Part shown: one piece after another, positions 19,249-26,554 of the stretch
How the letters are laid out: the number at the start of each line of letters is the position of its first letter
Position numbering within the stretch: position 1 is the first letter of the stretch
Source of the DNA: Candidatus Levyibacteriota bacterium
GTDB lineage: Bacteria; Patescibacteriota; Microgenomatia; Levybacterales; UBA12049
Reading direction: 5' to 3'
Assembly (NCBI GenBank): GCA_023245515.1
Contig: JAHFKE010000003.1
Location: 1-30,965 of the forward strand
Length of the DNA: 30,965 bases
Program-made: the position numbers and the translations under genes
The notes under the pieces: model-generated
The model's database searches: none
Told to the model about the DNA's origin: nothing
The model's input: the letters and a program-made list of their open reading frames with translations, nothing else

Positions 19249-20640
19249 ATGAGATTTAAGCTTGCGACTTTTTTTGTCATCCTTGTTGCTTTGGCATCTG
19301 GTGCTATGCTTGCCTACATATTTCTTCAAAAAGGACCATCGGCAACGACCCAAGCTCCTCAAGCTACCGTTAGTGGGATTTTTGATGTCAATGGAGTTAT
19401 TCCAAGTGGGGCCTCAATCACTTTAACGCAGAAAGAATATTACTCAGGAGCCCAGCCAAGTGTTTTTGCCTCTAATCTTCCTGTTGTTGATAAAAGCCCT
19501 TGGAGTTTTGCTGTGGCAGGAACGGGGAAGACCTATGAAATTCAAGCGCAAGTTATTGTTAATGGTGTTGTGGTGGCTTCATCAAGCCCGCTTGATGTAA
19601 CTGCGCCTGCTGATGAAGAAGTGCTTGCGCTCAACATTGAGGCTCCTCAGCAGCAGCCAGTCATTACTGCAATTTCAGGCACGGTTACTGTCAATGGTTA
19701 TATTCCTGAGGGTTCTACGATTACTGTTCAGGGGAGAAAATTAGGAGCCCAAAAATTTACCACTATTGCCCAGGGTCTTCCCGGTCAGACTAGACAAGCT
19801 CTCGATTATACAAAAGCTCTCAGTGGCACGACCTATGAGGTGCAGGGGACACTGCTTGATACAAGCGGTCAGGTGATCGGAACTTCTAATATTCTCACGG
19901 TAACTGCTCCCGCAAGCAACGAAGTTCTCGTGCTTAATTCTTCAGCGCTTGCTCCAACTCCCGCACCATCTCCAACGCCTGTTGTGGTAACGCAAAACCC
20001 TCTCCCGACATCTCAGCCAACACCTCCTGTTGCTATTTCAGGAAGCATCAACTTTAACGGTGCTGCTCCCGTAAATTCCCGCATCGTCCTCTTCCAAAAG
20101 CTAATGAATGACCAGAACTATCAGGTAGCACTGGACAATATTTCGCCTGCAGACGGGACAACCTGGCAATGGAATGCTCCCAAAAACTCAACCTGGTATA
20201 CCCTCATTGCGATTCTGAAGCAGCGTCAGAACGATGGAACGGACAAAGATATCGCGACATCAGTACCCACGACCATTGCTGCTCCTGCTGTCAGTGTGGT
20301 TATGACGATCAACTCAGGATTTAGTCTTTCCGCTCCCGGAGGCCCGATCAGTATCAGTTGTCAGACATATAATGGCGGTCCAAATCAGAATACCTGGAAT
20401 GTCGGGATTACTTTTCAAGCGGTAAATGGGGCTGGATCCTATTGGTATCAGGTCGGCTCGACGAACGGGGGAACTGATCTTATTAATTCAGCGGGCCAAT
20501 CAAATACAATTAATACCACAATTAAGAATAGTACAACTTACTATGCAAGATATGCATATGCAAGTGCTGCTGTTGCTCCCCTGGGAAGTAATCAATACTC
20601 AGGCTTCTCGTCCACAACGCCTCTTCAGTGTAGTCATTAA
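19249..20640 (+). CDS. Membrane-anchored surface protein with repeated beta-sandwich domains
   Basis: A 463-residue protein. Residues about 5-27 (LATFFVILVALASGAMLAYIFLQ) form an N-terminal signal anchor. Three related domains follow: VSGIFDVNGVIPSGASITLTQ (about 41-135), ISGTVTVNGYIPEGSTITVQG (about 142-235) and ISGSINFNGAAPVNSRIVLFQ (about 263-355), each of about 95 residues with a closing 'tvtaPa.eevl.ln' strand. A Pro/Thr linker (APTPAPSPTPVVVTQNPLPTSQPTPP) separates domains 2 and 3. The last 100 residues look fibronectin-III-like with two Cys. A cell-surface role is inferred. Confidence 0.78.
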   Translation: MRFKLATFFVILVALASGAMLAYIFLQKGPSATTQAPQATVSGIFDVNGVIPSGASITLTQKEYYSGAQPSVFASNLPVVDKSPWSFAVAGTGKTYEIQAQVIVNGVVVASSSPLDVTAPADEEVLALNIEAPQQQPVITAISGTVTVNGYIPEGSTITVQGRKLGAQKFTTIAQGLPGQTRQALDYTKALSGTTYEVQGTLLDTSGQVIGTSNILTVTAPASNEVLVLNSSALAPTPAPSPTPVVVTQNPLPTSQPTPPVAISGSINFNGAAPVNSRIVLFQKLMNDQNYQVALDNISPADGTTWQWNAPKNSTWYTLIAILKQRQNDGTDKDIATSVPTTIAAPAVSVVMTINSGFSLSAPGGPISISCQTYNGGPNQNTWNVGITFQAVNGAGSYWYQVGSTNGGTDLINSAGQSNTINTTIKNSTTYYARYAYASAAVAPLGSNQYSGFSSTTPLQCSH

Positions 20641-20685
20641 GTCTTGGGAAAATAAACGACTGGGGATTTGACAGGAGAAATAAGA

Positions 20686-21249
20686 TTAGTGAAGTACGGC
20701 TAGTAAATTACCATCGTCTTGGAAAGTGTATTTTGCGATTATTTCTTGTGTTGGTTCTGATGACATAGGGGAGCCTTCAGTTCTATCGAGATACTGTACG
20801 GTAACTATGCCGTTGTCTTTAGCTCCTGGATTATCAACAACAACTGAAATTATCTTTATTCTGTCGCCCAGTAGAACCGGTTTGGAATATACTATTTTGC
20901 CTTGTTTTGGCATGGCACCTACCAAGTAGGAAAATGTGCCTGATCCTCCCGGTTTGTCAGTCAAAATTGCTACGTAACGTGTCTTGGAGAGATTACCTGC
21001 TTGATCTCCTATGCTGGCGGTATGCGGTCCATACGTCGTGTCGGAACTTTTGTAGGAGCCTTTTACAAAGAGAAGTTCTTGGTTGTTGAGCATAACTTTT
21101 TGATTACCGAAATCAACTTGAGAGAACCTATTCATAGGAGAGAAGGTATCTTTGTTTATCTTGGCGAATCCTATTGCTCCGAGAGCAATGACGAGTATTA
21201 TGACAAAGATAATTCGGAATTTTCTTGAATTAAATTTTCTCTTCATCAT
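20686..21249 (-). CDS. Membrane-anchored exported protein, unknown function
   Basis: A 187-residue protein: basic N-terminus MMKRKFNSRKFR, TM helix (IIFVIILVIALGAIGFA, about 13-30), then an extracellular beta-rich domain (VMLNNQELLFVKGSYKSSDTTYGPHTASIGDQAGNLSKTRYVAILTDKPGGSGTFSYLVGAM). No cysteines, no known family. A longer reading from 21297 exists, but a promoter ending 6 nt before 21249 makes MMKRKF the start. It converges on the surface-protein gene. Confidence 0.7.
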   Translation of the reverse strand: MMKRKFNSRKFRIIFVIILVIALGAIGFAKINKDTFSPMNRFSQVDFGNQKVMLNNQELLFVKGSYKSSDTTYGPHTASIGDQAGNLSKTRYVAILTDKPGGSGTFSYLVGAMPKQGKIVYSKPVLLGDRIKIISVVVDNPGAKDNGIVTVQYLDRTEGSPMSSEPTQEIIAKYTFQDDGNLLAVLH

Positions 21250-21255
21250 ACTTTG

Positions 21256-21284
21256 AGTATTCCAGAAAAGAACAGTGATTGCAA
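21256..21284 (-). promoter_or_regulatory. Leaderless promoter of the gene starting at 21249
   Basis: On the reverse strand TTGCAA (21279-21284), 17-nt spacer, extended -10 TGgAATACT (hexamer AATACT 21256-21261), 6 nt before ATG. Confidence 0.6.
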
Positions 21285-21358
21285 GGCATGCTTGCAAAGC
21301 TCCTCTTATTCTGTAATAATCTAAAATCTCTCCTATTTAAAACCCGATAATCTAACTT

Positions 21359-22753
21359 ATGAATAAGAGCCATAAAATCGTTCTATTTTTATTATCACTG
21401 ACTATGTTCTTGGTGGTGCTGGATAGTGCCATTATTAATGTAGCGCTTCCTGCCATCAAAAAGGGCCTCAATTTTACTGCTGCGGATTTGCAATGGGTAC
21501 TGACCTCATACATCCTAACGTTTGGCGGTTTCCTCATGCTGGGTGGAAGAACCGCCGATCTTTACGGTAGGCGCCGGGTTTTGGTTTGGGGCATTGGAGG
21601 ATTTGTGTTGTTCTCATTTCTCATCGGACTTTCTGCTTCAAGTACGATGCTTGTTGTTTTGCGTGCGCTGCAGGGCTTGGCCGCAGCGTTCATGGCGCCG
21701 ACTGCTCTGTCAATTCTTCTTACAACTTTTTCAGAAGGACATGAGCGCAATAAGGCTCTAAGTATTTGGAGTATTGTGGCCTCAGGTGGTGCTGCCGCGG
21801 GGGTATTTTTAGGGGGAGTCCTGACACAGTATTTCGGCTGGAGATCATGTTTCTTCGTCAATGTGCCAATCGGAATTCTGGCAATTATTTTTATCTTAAA
21901 GCATGTTCCTGCGCATATCCAGGAGTCCAAGGATAAGCATCTCGATTTACTAGGTGCTGTTTTTGTGACTGGCGGACTTATGTCACTTGTCTATGCCCTG
22001 ACTCTTGCCTCGAGATCAGGTTGGGCCGCAGCTCCCACATTAACGGCTCTTGCTGGAAGCGTTGTGCTCCTTGCTGCCTTTATTTTTAATGAGAGCAGAG
22101 TGAAACATCCTTTGATACCGCTTGGGATTTTCAAAATCCGTAATGTCGTTGGGGGCAATTTAATTATGCTGCCTGTTGTTGCGGGAGGGCTGGGGACCTT
22201 CTTCTTTATGTCTCTCTATGTCCAAAACGTACTGCATTATTCACCTGTCTTGAGCGGTCTCTCTTTCCTGCCGATTCCCATCATCATAGGTATCGTCTCA
22301 TATAATACTCCACGTCTGCTCGGAAGGTTTGGCTTTAAGCCGCTTATGGTTACAGGTATTAGCTTTATAATGACTGGCATTTTTCTGTTTAGCACTCTAG
22401 GAATTGGCTCATCATACTGGGGACATCTTCTTCCTGCTTTTATTATTCTTGGAGTCGGCTTTGGTATATCTTTTGTATCTATCACTGTTGCCTCAACATC
22501 AGGCGTGCCAGCTGATAAATCTGGACTCGCATCAGGTCTAATTAATACGTCCCAGCAAATCGGCGGAGCTCTGGGTCTTGCCATCCTCGCAGTTGTTGCC
22601 AATACTGTCACAGCAGGAGCTTTAGCTCATGGGCAAAGCCTCGCACAAGCCACTGTCCAAGGTTACCAACAAGCTTTTCTTACCTCAACGGTGCTGATAG
22701 TAATCGCCCTTCTCACCGCCATCTTCGTCATTAAGACCCCAAACAAGCGCTAA
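21359..22753 (+). CDS. DHA2-family (EmrB/QacA) MFS efflux transporter
   Basis: A 464-residue, 14-TM MFS protein of the H+-antiporter DHA2 family. Motif A is clear (MLGGRTADLYGRRRVLVWG, about 58-76); motif D1 is in TM1 (LDSAIINVALPAIKKGL); motif C in TM5 reads GGAAAGVFLGGVLTQYFGWR; FVNVPIGIL is the usual TM6 region. DHA2 pumps export multiple drugs or cations across the cytoplasmic membrane. It is monocistronic, with no adjacent regulator. Upstream, TAATCT (21348-21353) could be a weak leaderless -10. Confidence 0.94.
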   Translation: MNKSHKIVLFLLSLTMFLVVLDSAIINVALPAIKKGLNFTAADLQWVLTSYILTFGGFLMLGGRTADLYGRRRVLVWGIGGFVLFSFLIGLSASSTMLVVLRALQGLAAAFMAPTALSILLTTFSEGHERNKALSIWSIVASGGAAAGVFLGGVLTQYFGWRSCFFVNVPIGILAIIFILKHVPAHIQESKDKHLDLLGAVFVTGGLMSLVYALTLASRSGWAAAPTLTALAGSVVLLAAFIFNESRVKHPLIPLGIFKIRNVVGGNLIMLPVVAGGLGTFFFMSLYVQNVLHYSPVLSGLSFLPIPIIIGIVSYNTPRLLGRFGFKPLMVTGISFIMTGIFLFSTLGIGSSYWGHLLPAFIILGVGFGISFVSITVASTSGVPADKSGLASGLINTSQQIGGALGLAILAVVANTVTAGALAHGQSLAQATVQGYQQAFLTSTVLIVIALLTAIFVIKTPNKR

Positions 22754-22782
22754 AACTGGCTCTCTTGAATCTTATATGACTG

Positions 22783-22791
22783 TGGTAATAT
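22783..22791 (+). promoter_or_regulatory. Leaderless extended -10 promoter of gene 22798
   Basis: TGgTAATAT (hexamer 22786-22791), 6 nt before ATG 22798; TTGAAT at 22765 may be a -35 (15 nt). Confidence 0.6.
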
Positions 22792-22797
22792 ATTCTT

Positions 22798-23376
22798 ATG
22801 AGAAAATTAATTGTCTTTAACTTGGTTTCGGTCGATGGATATTTTGCAGGGGAAGATGGCGATATAAATTGGCATCAGGTTGATGATGAGTTTAATAAGT
22901 TTGCTGTCGAGCAGACTAAGACTTTCGGTGCGATTATCTTTGGACGCACGACCTATGAGCTTTTCGAGAGCTATTGGCCTGGGGCCGTGGCTGATCCCGC
23001 AACCGCACCTGATGATTTAGAAATTGCCAAGACCATTGATGAAGTTGAGAAAATTGTGTTCTCCAAGACACTTAAGGAAGTTGCTTGGAAGAATAGTAAA
23101 CTTTTGCATGAAGTTGATCCGGAAGAAATTAAAAAATTAAAAGAACAAGAAGGAAAAGATATGGTAATTTTTGGGAGTGGTACGATTGTGCAGGCTTTGA
23201 CTAATCTCGGCTTGGTTGATGAGTATCGCTTGATGATAAACCCCATTATTTTGGGAAAAGGCAAGCCCATGTTCAAAGATGTGAAAGAGATGCACAAGCT
23301 CAAGCTTCTTAACACAAGAACATTTGGAAATGGAAATGTTCTGCTTTACTACGAGCCAATAAAAAGTAGCGAATAG
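22798..23376 (+). CDS. Dihydrofolate reductase-like RibD_C protein (third of three)
   Basis: A 192-residue RibD_C/DHFR-fold protein: RKLIVFNLVSVDGYFAGEDGDINW, IIFGRTTYELFESYWPGA, IVFSKTLKEVAWKNSKL, MVIFGSGTIVQALTNLGLVDEYRLMINPIILGKGKPMF. Same subtype as the gene at 16985, about 5 kb upstream, and clearly a paralogue. NADPH-dependent reductase activity is family knowledge; the substrate is not known. Single gene with its own promoter. Confidence 0.93.
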   Translation: MRKLIVFNLVSVDGYFAGEDGDINWHQVDDEFNKFAVEQTKTFGAIIFGRTTYELFESYWPGAVADPATAPDDLEIAKTIDEVEKIVFSKTLKEVAWKNSKLLHEVDPEEIKKLKEQEGKDMVIFGSGTIVQALTNLGLVDEYRLMINPIILGKGKPMFKDVKEMHKLKLLNTRTFGNGNVLLYYEPIKSSE

Positions 23377-23395
23377 ACCCAGGGGTTTTTCAAAT

Positions 23396-23764
23396 TTATA
23401 CCTTCTTCCCTTTCTCGTCAGCTGCTGCTGAAAGTTCGAGCATTTTTAGGCGGTTTCTTGTATTCTCTGTCTTTGTCCATTCCGACATAATTGCGTTATT
23501 CTTTTTTAGCCTACTTGCTAGTCCTTCTACTTTTGGAGAGGTATCGCTCTCAGTCTTATCTAGATTGCTTTTATGAAGCAGGGTGGCATCAGATTTTCCT
23601 GCCCAAAATAGTAAGGATGCTCCGGCAAGGATGAGTATGACTATCACAGTGAGCAAGAGGGGATTTGTGCCCTTTGTCGTGTTCCCAAGAGAGAAAAAAG
23701 CAAGCAAGATTCCTGAAGAAGAGAGCGTGAGTCCTAAGATAGCCTGGAAAATTACTTTTTGCAT
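23396..23764 (-). CDS. Two-TM membrane protein with charged tail
   Basis: A 122-residue protein: TM1 (about 5-26, IFQAILGLTLSSSGILLAFFSLG), TM2 (about 35-54, PLLLTVIVILILAGASLLFWAG), then a helical charged cytoplasmic tail (GLASRLKKNNAIMSEWTKTENTRNRLKMLELS). No recognised family. Start supported by its promoter. Confidence 0.65.
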   Translation of the reverse strand: MQKVIFQAILGLTLSSSGILLAFFSLGNTTKGTNPLLLTVIVILILAGASLLFWAGKSDATLLHKSNLDKTESDTSPKVEGLASRLKKNNAIMSEWTKTENTRNRLKMLELSAAADEKGKKV

Positions 23765-23773
23765 GCTTAATAC

Positions 23774-23802
23774 AGAATAGTCAATTATTAAGCAATTTGC
23801 AA
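23774..23802 (-). promoter_or_regulatory. Promoter of the gene starting at 23764
   Basis: Reverse strand TTGCAA (23797-23802), 17-nt spacer, TATTCT (23774-23779), 9 nt before ATG. Confidence 0.55.
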
Positions 23803-23816
23803 TGAAGTCTTTCCGG

Positions 23817-24263
23817 CTATTTAATTTCTATGAGTTCGACCTCGAAGATGAGGATAGAGTTTGCAGGTATGCTGCCTGTAGCTTGGTCGCCATAGCCAAG
23901 ACTTGGTGGAATGGTGAGTTTTCTTTTGCCACCGACTTTCATGCCGATGACGCCCTCATCCCAGCCTTGGATGACCTGTCCTACGCCAATTTGTGTTTCG
24001 TATGGCTGTCCACGGTCATATGAGCTGTCAAATTTCGTCCCGTCCGTGAGCGTGCCTTTATAGTGAATGACTATATTATCGCCGCTTTTTACTTCCTGCC
24101 CCGTTCCTATAACTATGTCTTCGATTTTTAATTTTTCTGCTTGTGCAAGAGTTGGCTCGGGCACCATTTTTTGATCCGCTTTCTGATTAAGTCCAAAAAT
24201 GAAATAGGCGAAGACTCCGAGGACGAGAATGCCTATGATTACTAGAATTGCGAACGTCTTCAT
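23817..24263 (-). CDS. FKBP-type peptidyl-prolyl cis-trans isomerase, membrane-anchored
   Basis: A 148-residue protein with an N-terminal TM anchor (FAILVIIGILVLGVFAYFIFGL, about 3-24), a linker, and one FKBP domain (about 50-148). The domain shows IGTGQEVKSGDNIVIHYKGTLTDGTKFDSSYDRGQPYETQIGVGQVIQGWDEGVIGMKVGGKRKLTIPPSLGYGDQATGSIPANSILIFEVELIEI, with active-site Y, D, F, V, I and W residues in their usual places. It should assist folding of exported proteins outside the membrane. TAGTAT lies about 7 nt before the ATG on the reverse strand. Confidence 0.95.
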   Translation of the reverse strand: MKTFAILVIIGILVLGVFAYFIFGLNQKADQKMVPEPTLAQAEKLKIEDIVIGTGQEVKSGDNIVIHYKGTLTDGTKFDSSYDRGQPYETQIGVGQVIQGWDEGVIGMKVGGKRKLTIPPSLGYGDQATGSIPANSILIFEVELIEIK

Positions 24264-24313
24264 AAAAGATATACTACACTATTTTTTTGCTTATGCAAAG
24301 ATCCTTCAGTAGG

Positions 24314-25006
24314 CTATTTATAGTCACCAAAGCGCTCGACGACGTTCATTAGCTCTTCGGGAGTACACTTGGATATCTCGATTCCTTCGCGTCTGGCAAC
24401 GAGAATCCCCTTGAGGATTCTTTGTGCTCGCAGTGCATCTTTGCATTTTAAGAGACTTATTTTGTGTGTGCTGGGATTAACCATGCCCACTGCGCCATCG
24501 ACATTAGGTACGTAAGTTATGACAAGGTTTCCCATGAACCATGCCGTTTCTACAGACACATCGATTATGTCCTTCAGGTTTAGATTAGTTATTGTTTCAG
24601 TTGCCCAAAAATGCTTTGAGAGGATATTCACCTTCGTCATATCAATGATAAGTGTGTCCGGGAAGAAGTCAAAAGGGAACAGTGTGCGCACCTTCATGAG
24701 TATTACGTCATTTCTGGAAGCCAATTCTTGGAGTTTTACTCTTGCTGTTTCCTGCACTTTTGTATCTTCTTTAATCAACTCTTTCATGCCTTCTGCTGCG
24801 GCTGCTTCGGTGAGGGCATTTGACTTGGAGGTTTTAGGATGTTTGAGAACGTCCATTCCTATTCTGTAGACATCTTGAGCTATTCTTTGATAACCGTGCT
24901 GAAGAGTTCTTAGTGGATAATATGCGTGTCTACGAGGTAGTTTTTGAGGCTCTACGAAGATATCTTTTTCCTTGCGCTCAGACTTTGAGTCTTTTAACTT
25001 ATCCAT
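24314..25006 (-). CDS. Conserved-looking hypothetical with PH-like C-terminal domain
   Basis: A 230-residue soluble protein. The N-terminal 95 residues are charged and helical (KSNALTEAAAAEGMKELIKEDTKVQETARVKLQELASR). From about residue 100 the pattern resembles bacterial PH domains: LFPFDFFPDTLIIDMTKVNILSKHFWATETITNLNLKDIIDVSVETAWFMGNLVITY, then a C-terminal helix (LRAQRILKGILVARREGIEI). No Cys motif, no TM segment. Function unknown; the PH-like reading is by pattern only. Confidence 0.68.
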   Translation of the reverse strand: MDKLKDSKSERKEKDIFVEPQKLPRRHAYYPLRTLQHGYQRIAQDVYRIGMDVLKHPKTSKSNALTEAAAAEGMKELIKEDTKVQETARVKLQELASRNDVILMKVRTLFPFDFFPDTLIIDMTKVNILSKHFWATETITNLNLKDIIDVSVETAWFMGNLVITYVPNVDGAVGMVNPSTHKISLLKCKDALRAQRILKGILVARREGIEISKCTPEELMNVVERFGDYK

Positions 25007-25040
25007 AATAGATTAAAGCGTTTGCTTAAGCGAATGGAGG

Positions 25041-25133
25041 CTATTTACTCTTCTTCTTGAGATGCTTGTTGATTCTTGCAGGCCCTTTTTTGCCAAATGG
25101 ATTGCCTCGTGGTTTTCTTTTTGCTCGTGACAT
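25041..25133 (-). CDS. 30-residue basic peptide
   Basis: A 30-codon gene: MSRAKRKPRGNPFGKKG followed by PARINKHLKKKSK, with 13 Lys/Arg residues and no acidic residue, suggesting RNA or DNA binding. Despite its size it has a near-consensus leaderless promoter (TTTACT, 16 nt, TGgTATAAT, 6 nt before ATG). No family recognised. It is divergent from the 46-residue gene at 25206. Confidence 0.65.
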   Translation of the reverse strand: MSRAKRKPRGNPFGKKGPARINKHLKKKSK

Positions 25134-25139
25134 AATGTT

Positions 25140-25167
25140 ATTATACCACATTAGAATAATAAGTAAA
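25140..25167 (-). promoter_or_regulatory. Promoter of the 30-residue peptide gene
   Basis: Reverse strand TTTACT (25162-25167), 16-nt spacer, extended -10 with perfect TATAAT (25140-25145), 6 nt before ATG 25133. Confidence 0.72.
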
Positions 25168-25190
25168 AACTTTTGTATCTCTTAGTTTTG

Positions 25191-25199
25191 TGCTAGCAT
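25191..25199 (+). promoter_or_regulatory. Leaderless extended -10 promoter of gene 25206
   Basis: TGcTAGCAT (hexamer 25194-25199), 6 nt before ATG 25206. Confidence 0.5.
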
Positions 25200-25205
25200 A
25201 AGATT

Positions 25206-25346
25206 ATGATAGTCAAAAAGCAGGAAGGCTATTTTGTCTTATCTGAGAAGACGAAGCGGAATCTCGGCGGACCGTATAAGACAGAAGAAGAAGCTAAAAA
25301 GAGACTCAGGCAGGTTGAATTTTTCAAACACACAAAAAAAGCCTAA
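25206..25346 (+). CDS. 46-residue small protein
   Basis: It reads MIVKKQEGYFVLSEKTKRNLGG, then PYKTEEEAKKRLRQVEFFKHTKKA. The pattern 'GgPYkTkeEAekRLrQVEyFKh' is one I associate with small conserved proteins of phages and bacteria that have no known function. A short beta pair followed by one amphipathic helix is likely. Its promoter leaves 6 nt before ATG. It precedes mgtC by 54 nt but probably is not in the same operon. Confidence 0.72.
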   Translation: MIVKKQEGYFVLSEKTKRNLGGPYKTEEEAKKRLRQVEFFKHTKKA

Positions 25347-25355
25347 TAGATGGGG

Positions 25356-25384
25356 TTGCGCAATTAGTGACGTATCGTTATGAT
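25356..25384 (+). promoter_or_regulatory. Possible promoter of the MgtC gene
   Basis: TTGCGC (25356-25361), 17-nt spacer, TATGAT (25379-25384); the leader would be about 10 nt. No SD before ATG 25401. Confidence 0.4.
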
Positions 25385-25400
25385 TTTTGAGTAGATATAT

Positions 25401-26033
25401 ATGCTTGACTTTGAACTTGGTCTTGTTATTAAGCTTCTGATCGCCTTTCTCTTCGGTGTTCTTATTGGATTTGATAGAGAAAGAAGTGGGAAAGCAGCGG
25501 GAATCCGTACACAAATGCTTATTTGTGTAGGATCGGCTCTTTTGGCAGGTATCTCGGTTAATTTAGGCACAAAATATGGTTATCCTGCTGACCCCGGAAG
25601 ATTAATGGCACAAGTTGTTGCGGGAATCGGCTTCGTTGGAGCGGGAGTTATTATAAAAAGCGGACACCGGGTTAGCGGAGTGACGACCGCCGCCACAATC
25701 TGGACAACTGCTGCGATAGGAATTGCTGTGGGCGCAGGTTATTATCTCTCTGCTATCGCGACAACCATTCTTGTCCTGCTTCTTGAGCCGATGGCTGCTT
25801 TTCAATACAAATACGGATTTAAAGCATATCCCTACAATCTTCTATCAGCAAGAGAAGATTGGGATAATGTAAAAAATATACTTAATAAACTGCATATTAA
25901 ATACAAAATAACTAATATTTCTCATATCAGACGTCAAGTTACCATTTATTCTTCAGAGGAGAAGAAAAAGGATCTTTTAGAGAAACTAACTGAAAAAAGC
26001 GTAGATTTTGAACTGATAAGCGTAGAAGACTAA
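25401..26033 (+). CDS. MgtC/SapB-family membrane protein
   Basis: A 210-residue protein. The N-terminal membrane domain (about 1-130) holds the family signature: LIAFLFGVLIGFDRERSGKAAGIRTQMLICVGSALLAGIS, DPGRLMAQVVAGIGFVGAGVIIKSG and VSGVTTAATIWTTAAIGIAVGAGYY. The cytoplasmic C-terminus (about 145-210) is ACT-like (NVKNILNKLHIKYKITNISHIRRQVTIYSSEE). MgtC proteins support growth in low Mg2+ or acidic conditions in pathogens and modulate the ATP synthase; the role here is inferred to be stress or Mg2+ related. Confidence 0.94.
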   Translation: MLDFELGLVIKLLIAFLFGVLIGFDRERSGKAAGIRTQMLICVGSALLAGISVNLGTKYGYPADPGRLMAQVVAGIGFVGAGVIIKSGHRVSGVTTAATIWTTAAIGIAVGAGYYLSAIATTILVLLLEPMAAFQYKYGFKAYPYNLLSAREDWDNVKNILNKLHIKYKITNISHIRRQVTIYSSEEKKKDLLEKLTEKSVDFELISVED

Positions 26034-26041
26034 AGTCCCCC

Positions 26042-26071
26042 TTGACAAGATATTGCTTAAGCTACTAAAAT
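26042..26071 (+). promoter_or_regulatory. Promoter of the MarR-efflux operon
   Basis: TTGACA (26042-26047), 18-nt spacer, TAAAAT (26066-26071). The -10 lies inside the inverted repeat 26060-26082. The leader would be about 14 nt before ATG 26092. Confidence 0.7.
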
Positions 26072-26082
26072 GTTTAGTAGCT
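26060..26082 (+). promoter_or_regulatory. MarR operator: perfect 10-bp inverted repeat over the -10
   Basis: AGCTACTAAA (26060-26069), 3-nt spacer, TTTAGTAGCT (26073-26082) is perfect. A second overlapping palindrome, GTTTAG-TAG-CTAAAC (26072-26086), extends it. Size and position are those of MarR self-operators. Confidence 0.8.
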
Positions 26083-26091
26083 AAACTACTT

Positions 26092-26544
26092 ATGGCTATG
26101 GATAAAAAGATGGATAAAAGCAGGCAGCAGCTTCTTCAGGAAGTGATAGAGAAGATGATAACGCTCCTCAAGGGCACTCACGTAAGCGCAAGCTACCCTT
26201 TTAAGGATTGTAGTCTGAGCCGTCCTCAGGCAGGAATCTTGTTTCATGTCGCAGCTGCCAAGGAGGCTCTATCTGCAAAAGAGCTCTCAGAGAAGCTGCA
26301 CATAACCGGTGGTGCAGTAACTCAGTTTCTCGATGATTTAGTTGAGAAGGGATTGATTGTCCGGGAGAGAGATGCAAAAGACAGGCGTACTAGTCGTATC
26401 AAGCTCTCAGATTCTGCTCAAACTCATTTTGCAGAGTTCAAAGAGAATTATTTTAAGGCAATCAGTCCGAAATTTGAAGCACTCACTAACGAGGAATTAC
26501 AAATCCTTCTCGTTTTGATTGAAAAAATAAAAACCAACAACTAG
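26092..26544 (+). CDS. MarR-family transcriptional repressor
   Basis: A 150-residue winged-helix regulator: SRPQAGILFHVAAAKEALSAKELSEKLHITGGAVTQFLDDLVEKGLIVRERDAKDRRTSRIKLSDSAQTHFAEFKE, with the recognition helix TGGAVTQFLDDLVEKG and the wing DRRTSRIKLS. The start is ATG 26092, downstream of the operator; the upstream in-frame ATG at 26053 would place the operator in coding sequence, and 26098 is also possible. It likely represses itself and the pump at 26555 and is released by a ligand. Confidence 0.93.
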   Translation: MAMDKKMDKSRQQLLQEVIEKMITLLKGTHVSASYPFKDCSLSRPQAGILFHVAAAKEALSAKELSEKLHITGGAVTQFLDDLVEKGLIVRERDAKDRRTSRIKLSDSAQTHFAEFKENYFKAISPKFEALTNEELQILLVLIEKIKTNN

Positions 26545-26548
26545 GAAG
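26543..26548 (+). promoter_or_regulatory. Shine-Dalgarno of the efflux gene
   Basis: AGGAAG overlaps the end of the MarR stop and lies 6 nt before ATG 26555. Confidence 0.6.
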
Positions 26549-26554
26549 TAACAA

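Noticed and set aside
20668..20700. TTGACA at 20668 as a promoter
   Set aside because: No -10 at proper distance leads to a gene; it lies at the convergent end of two genes.
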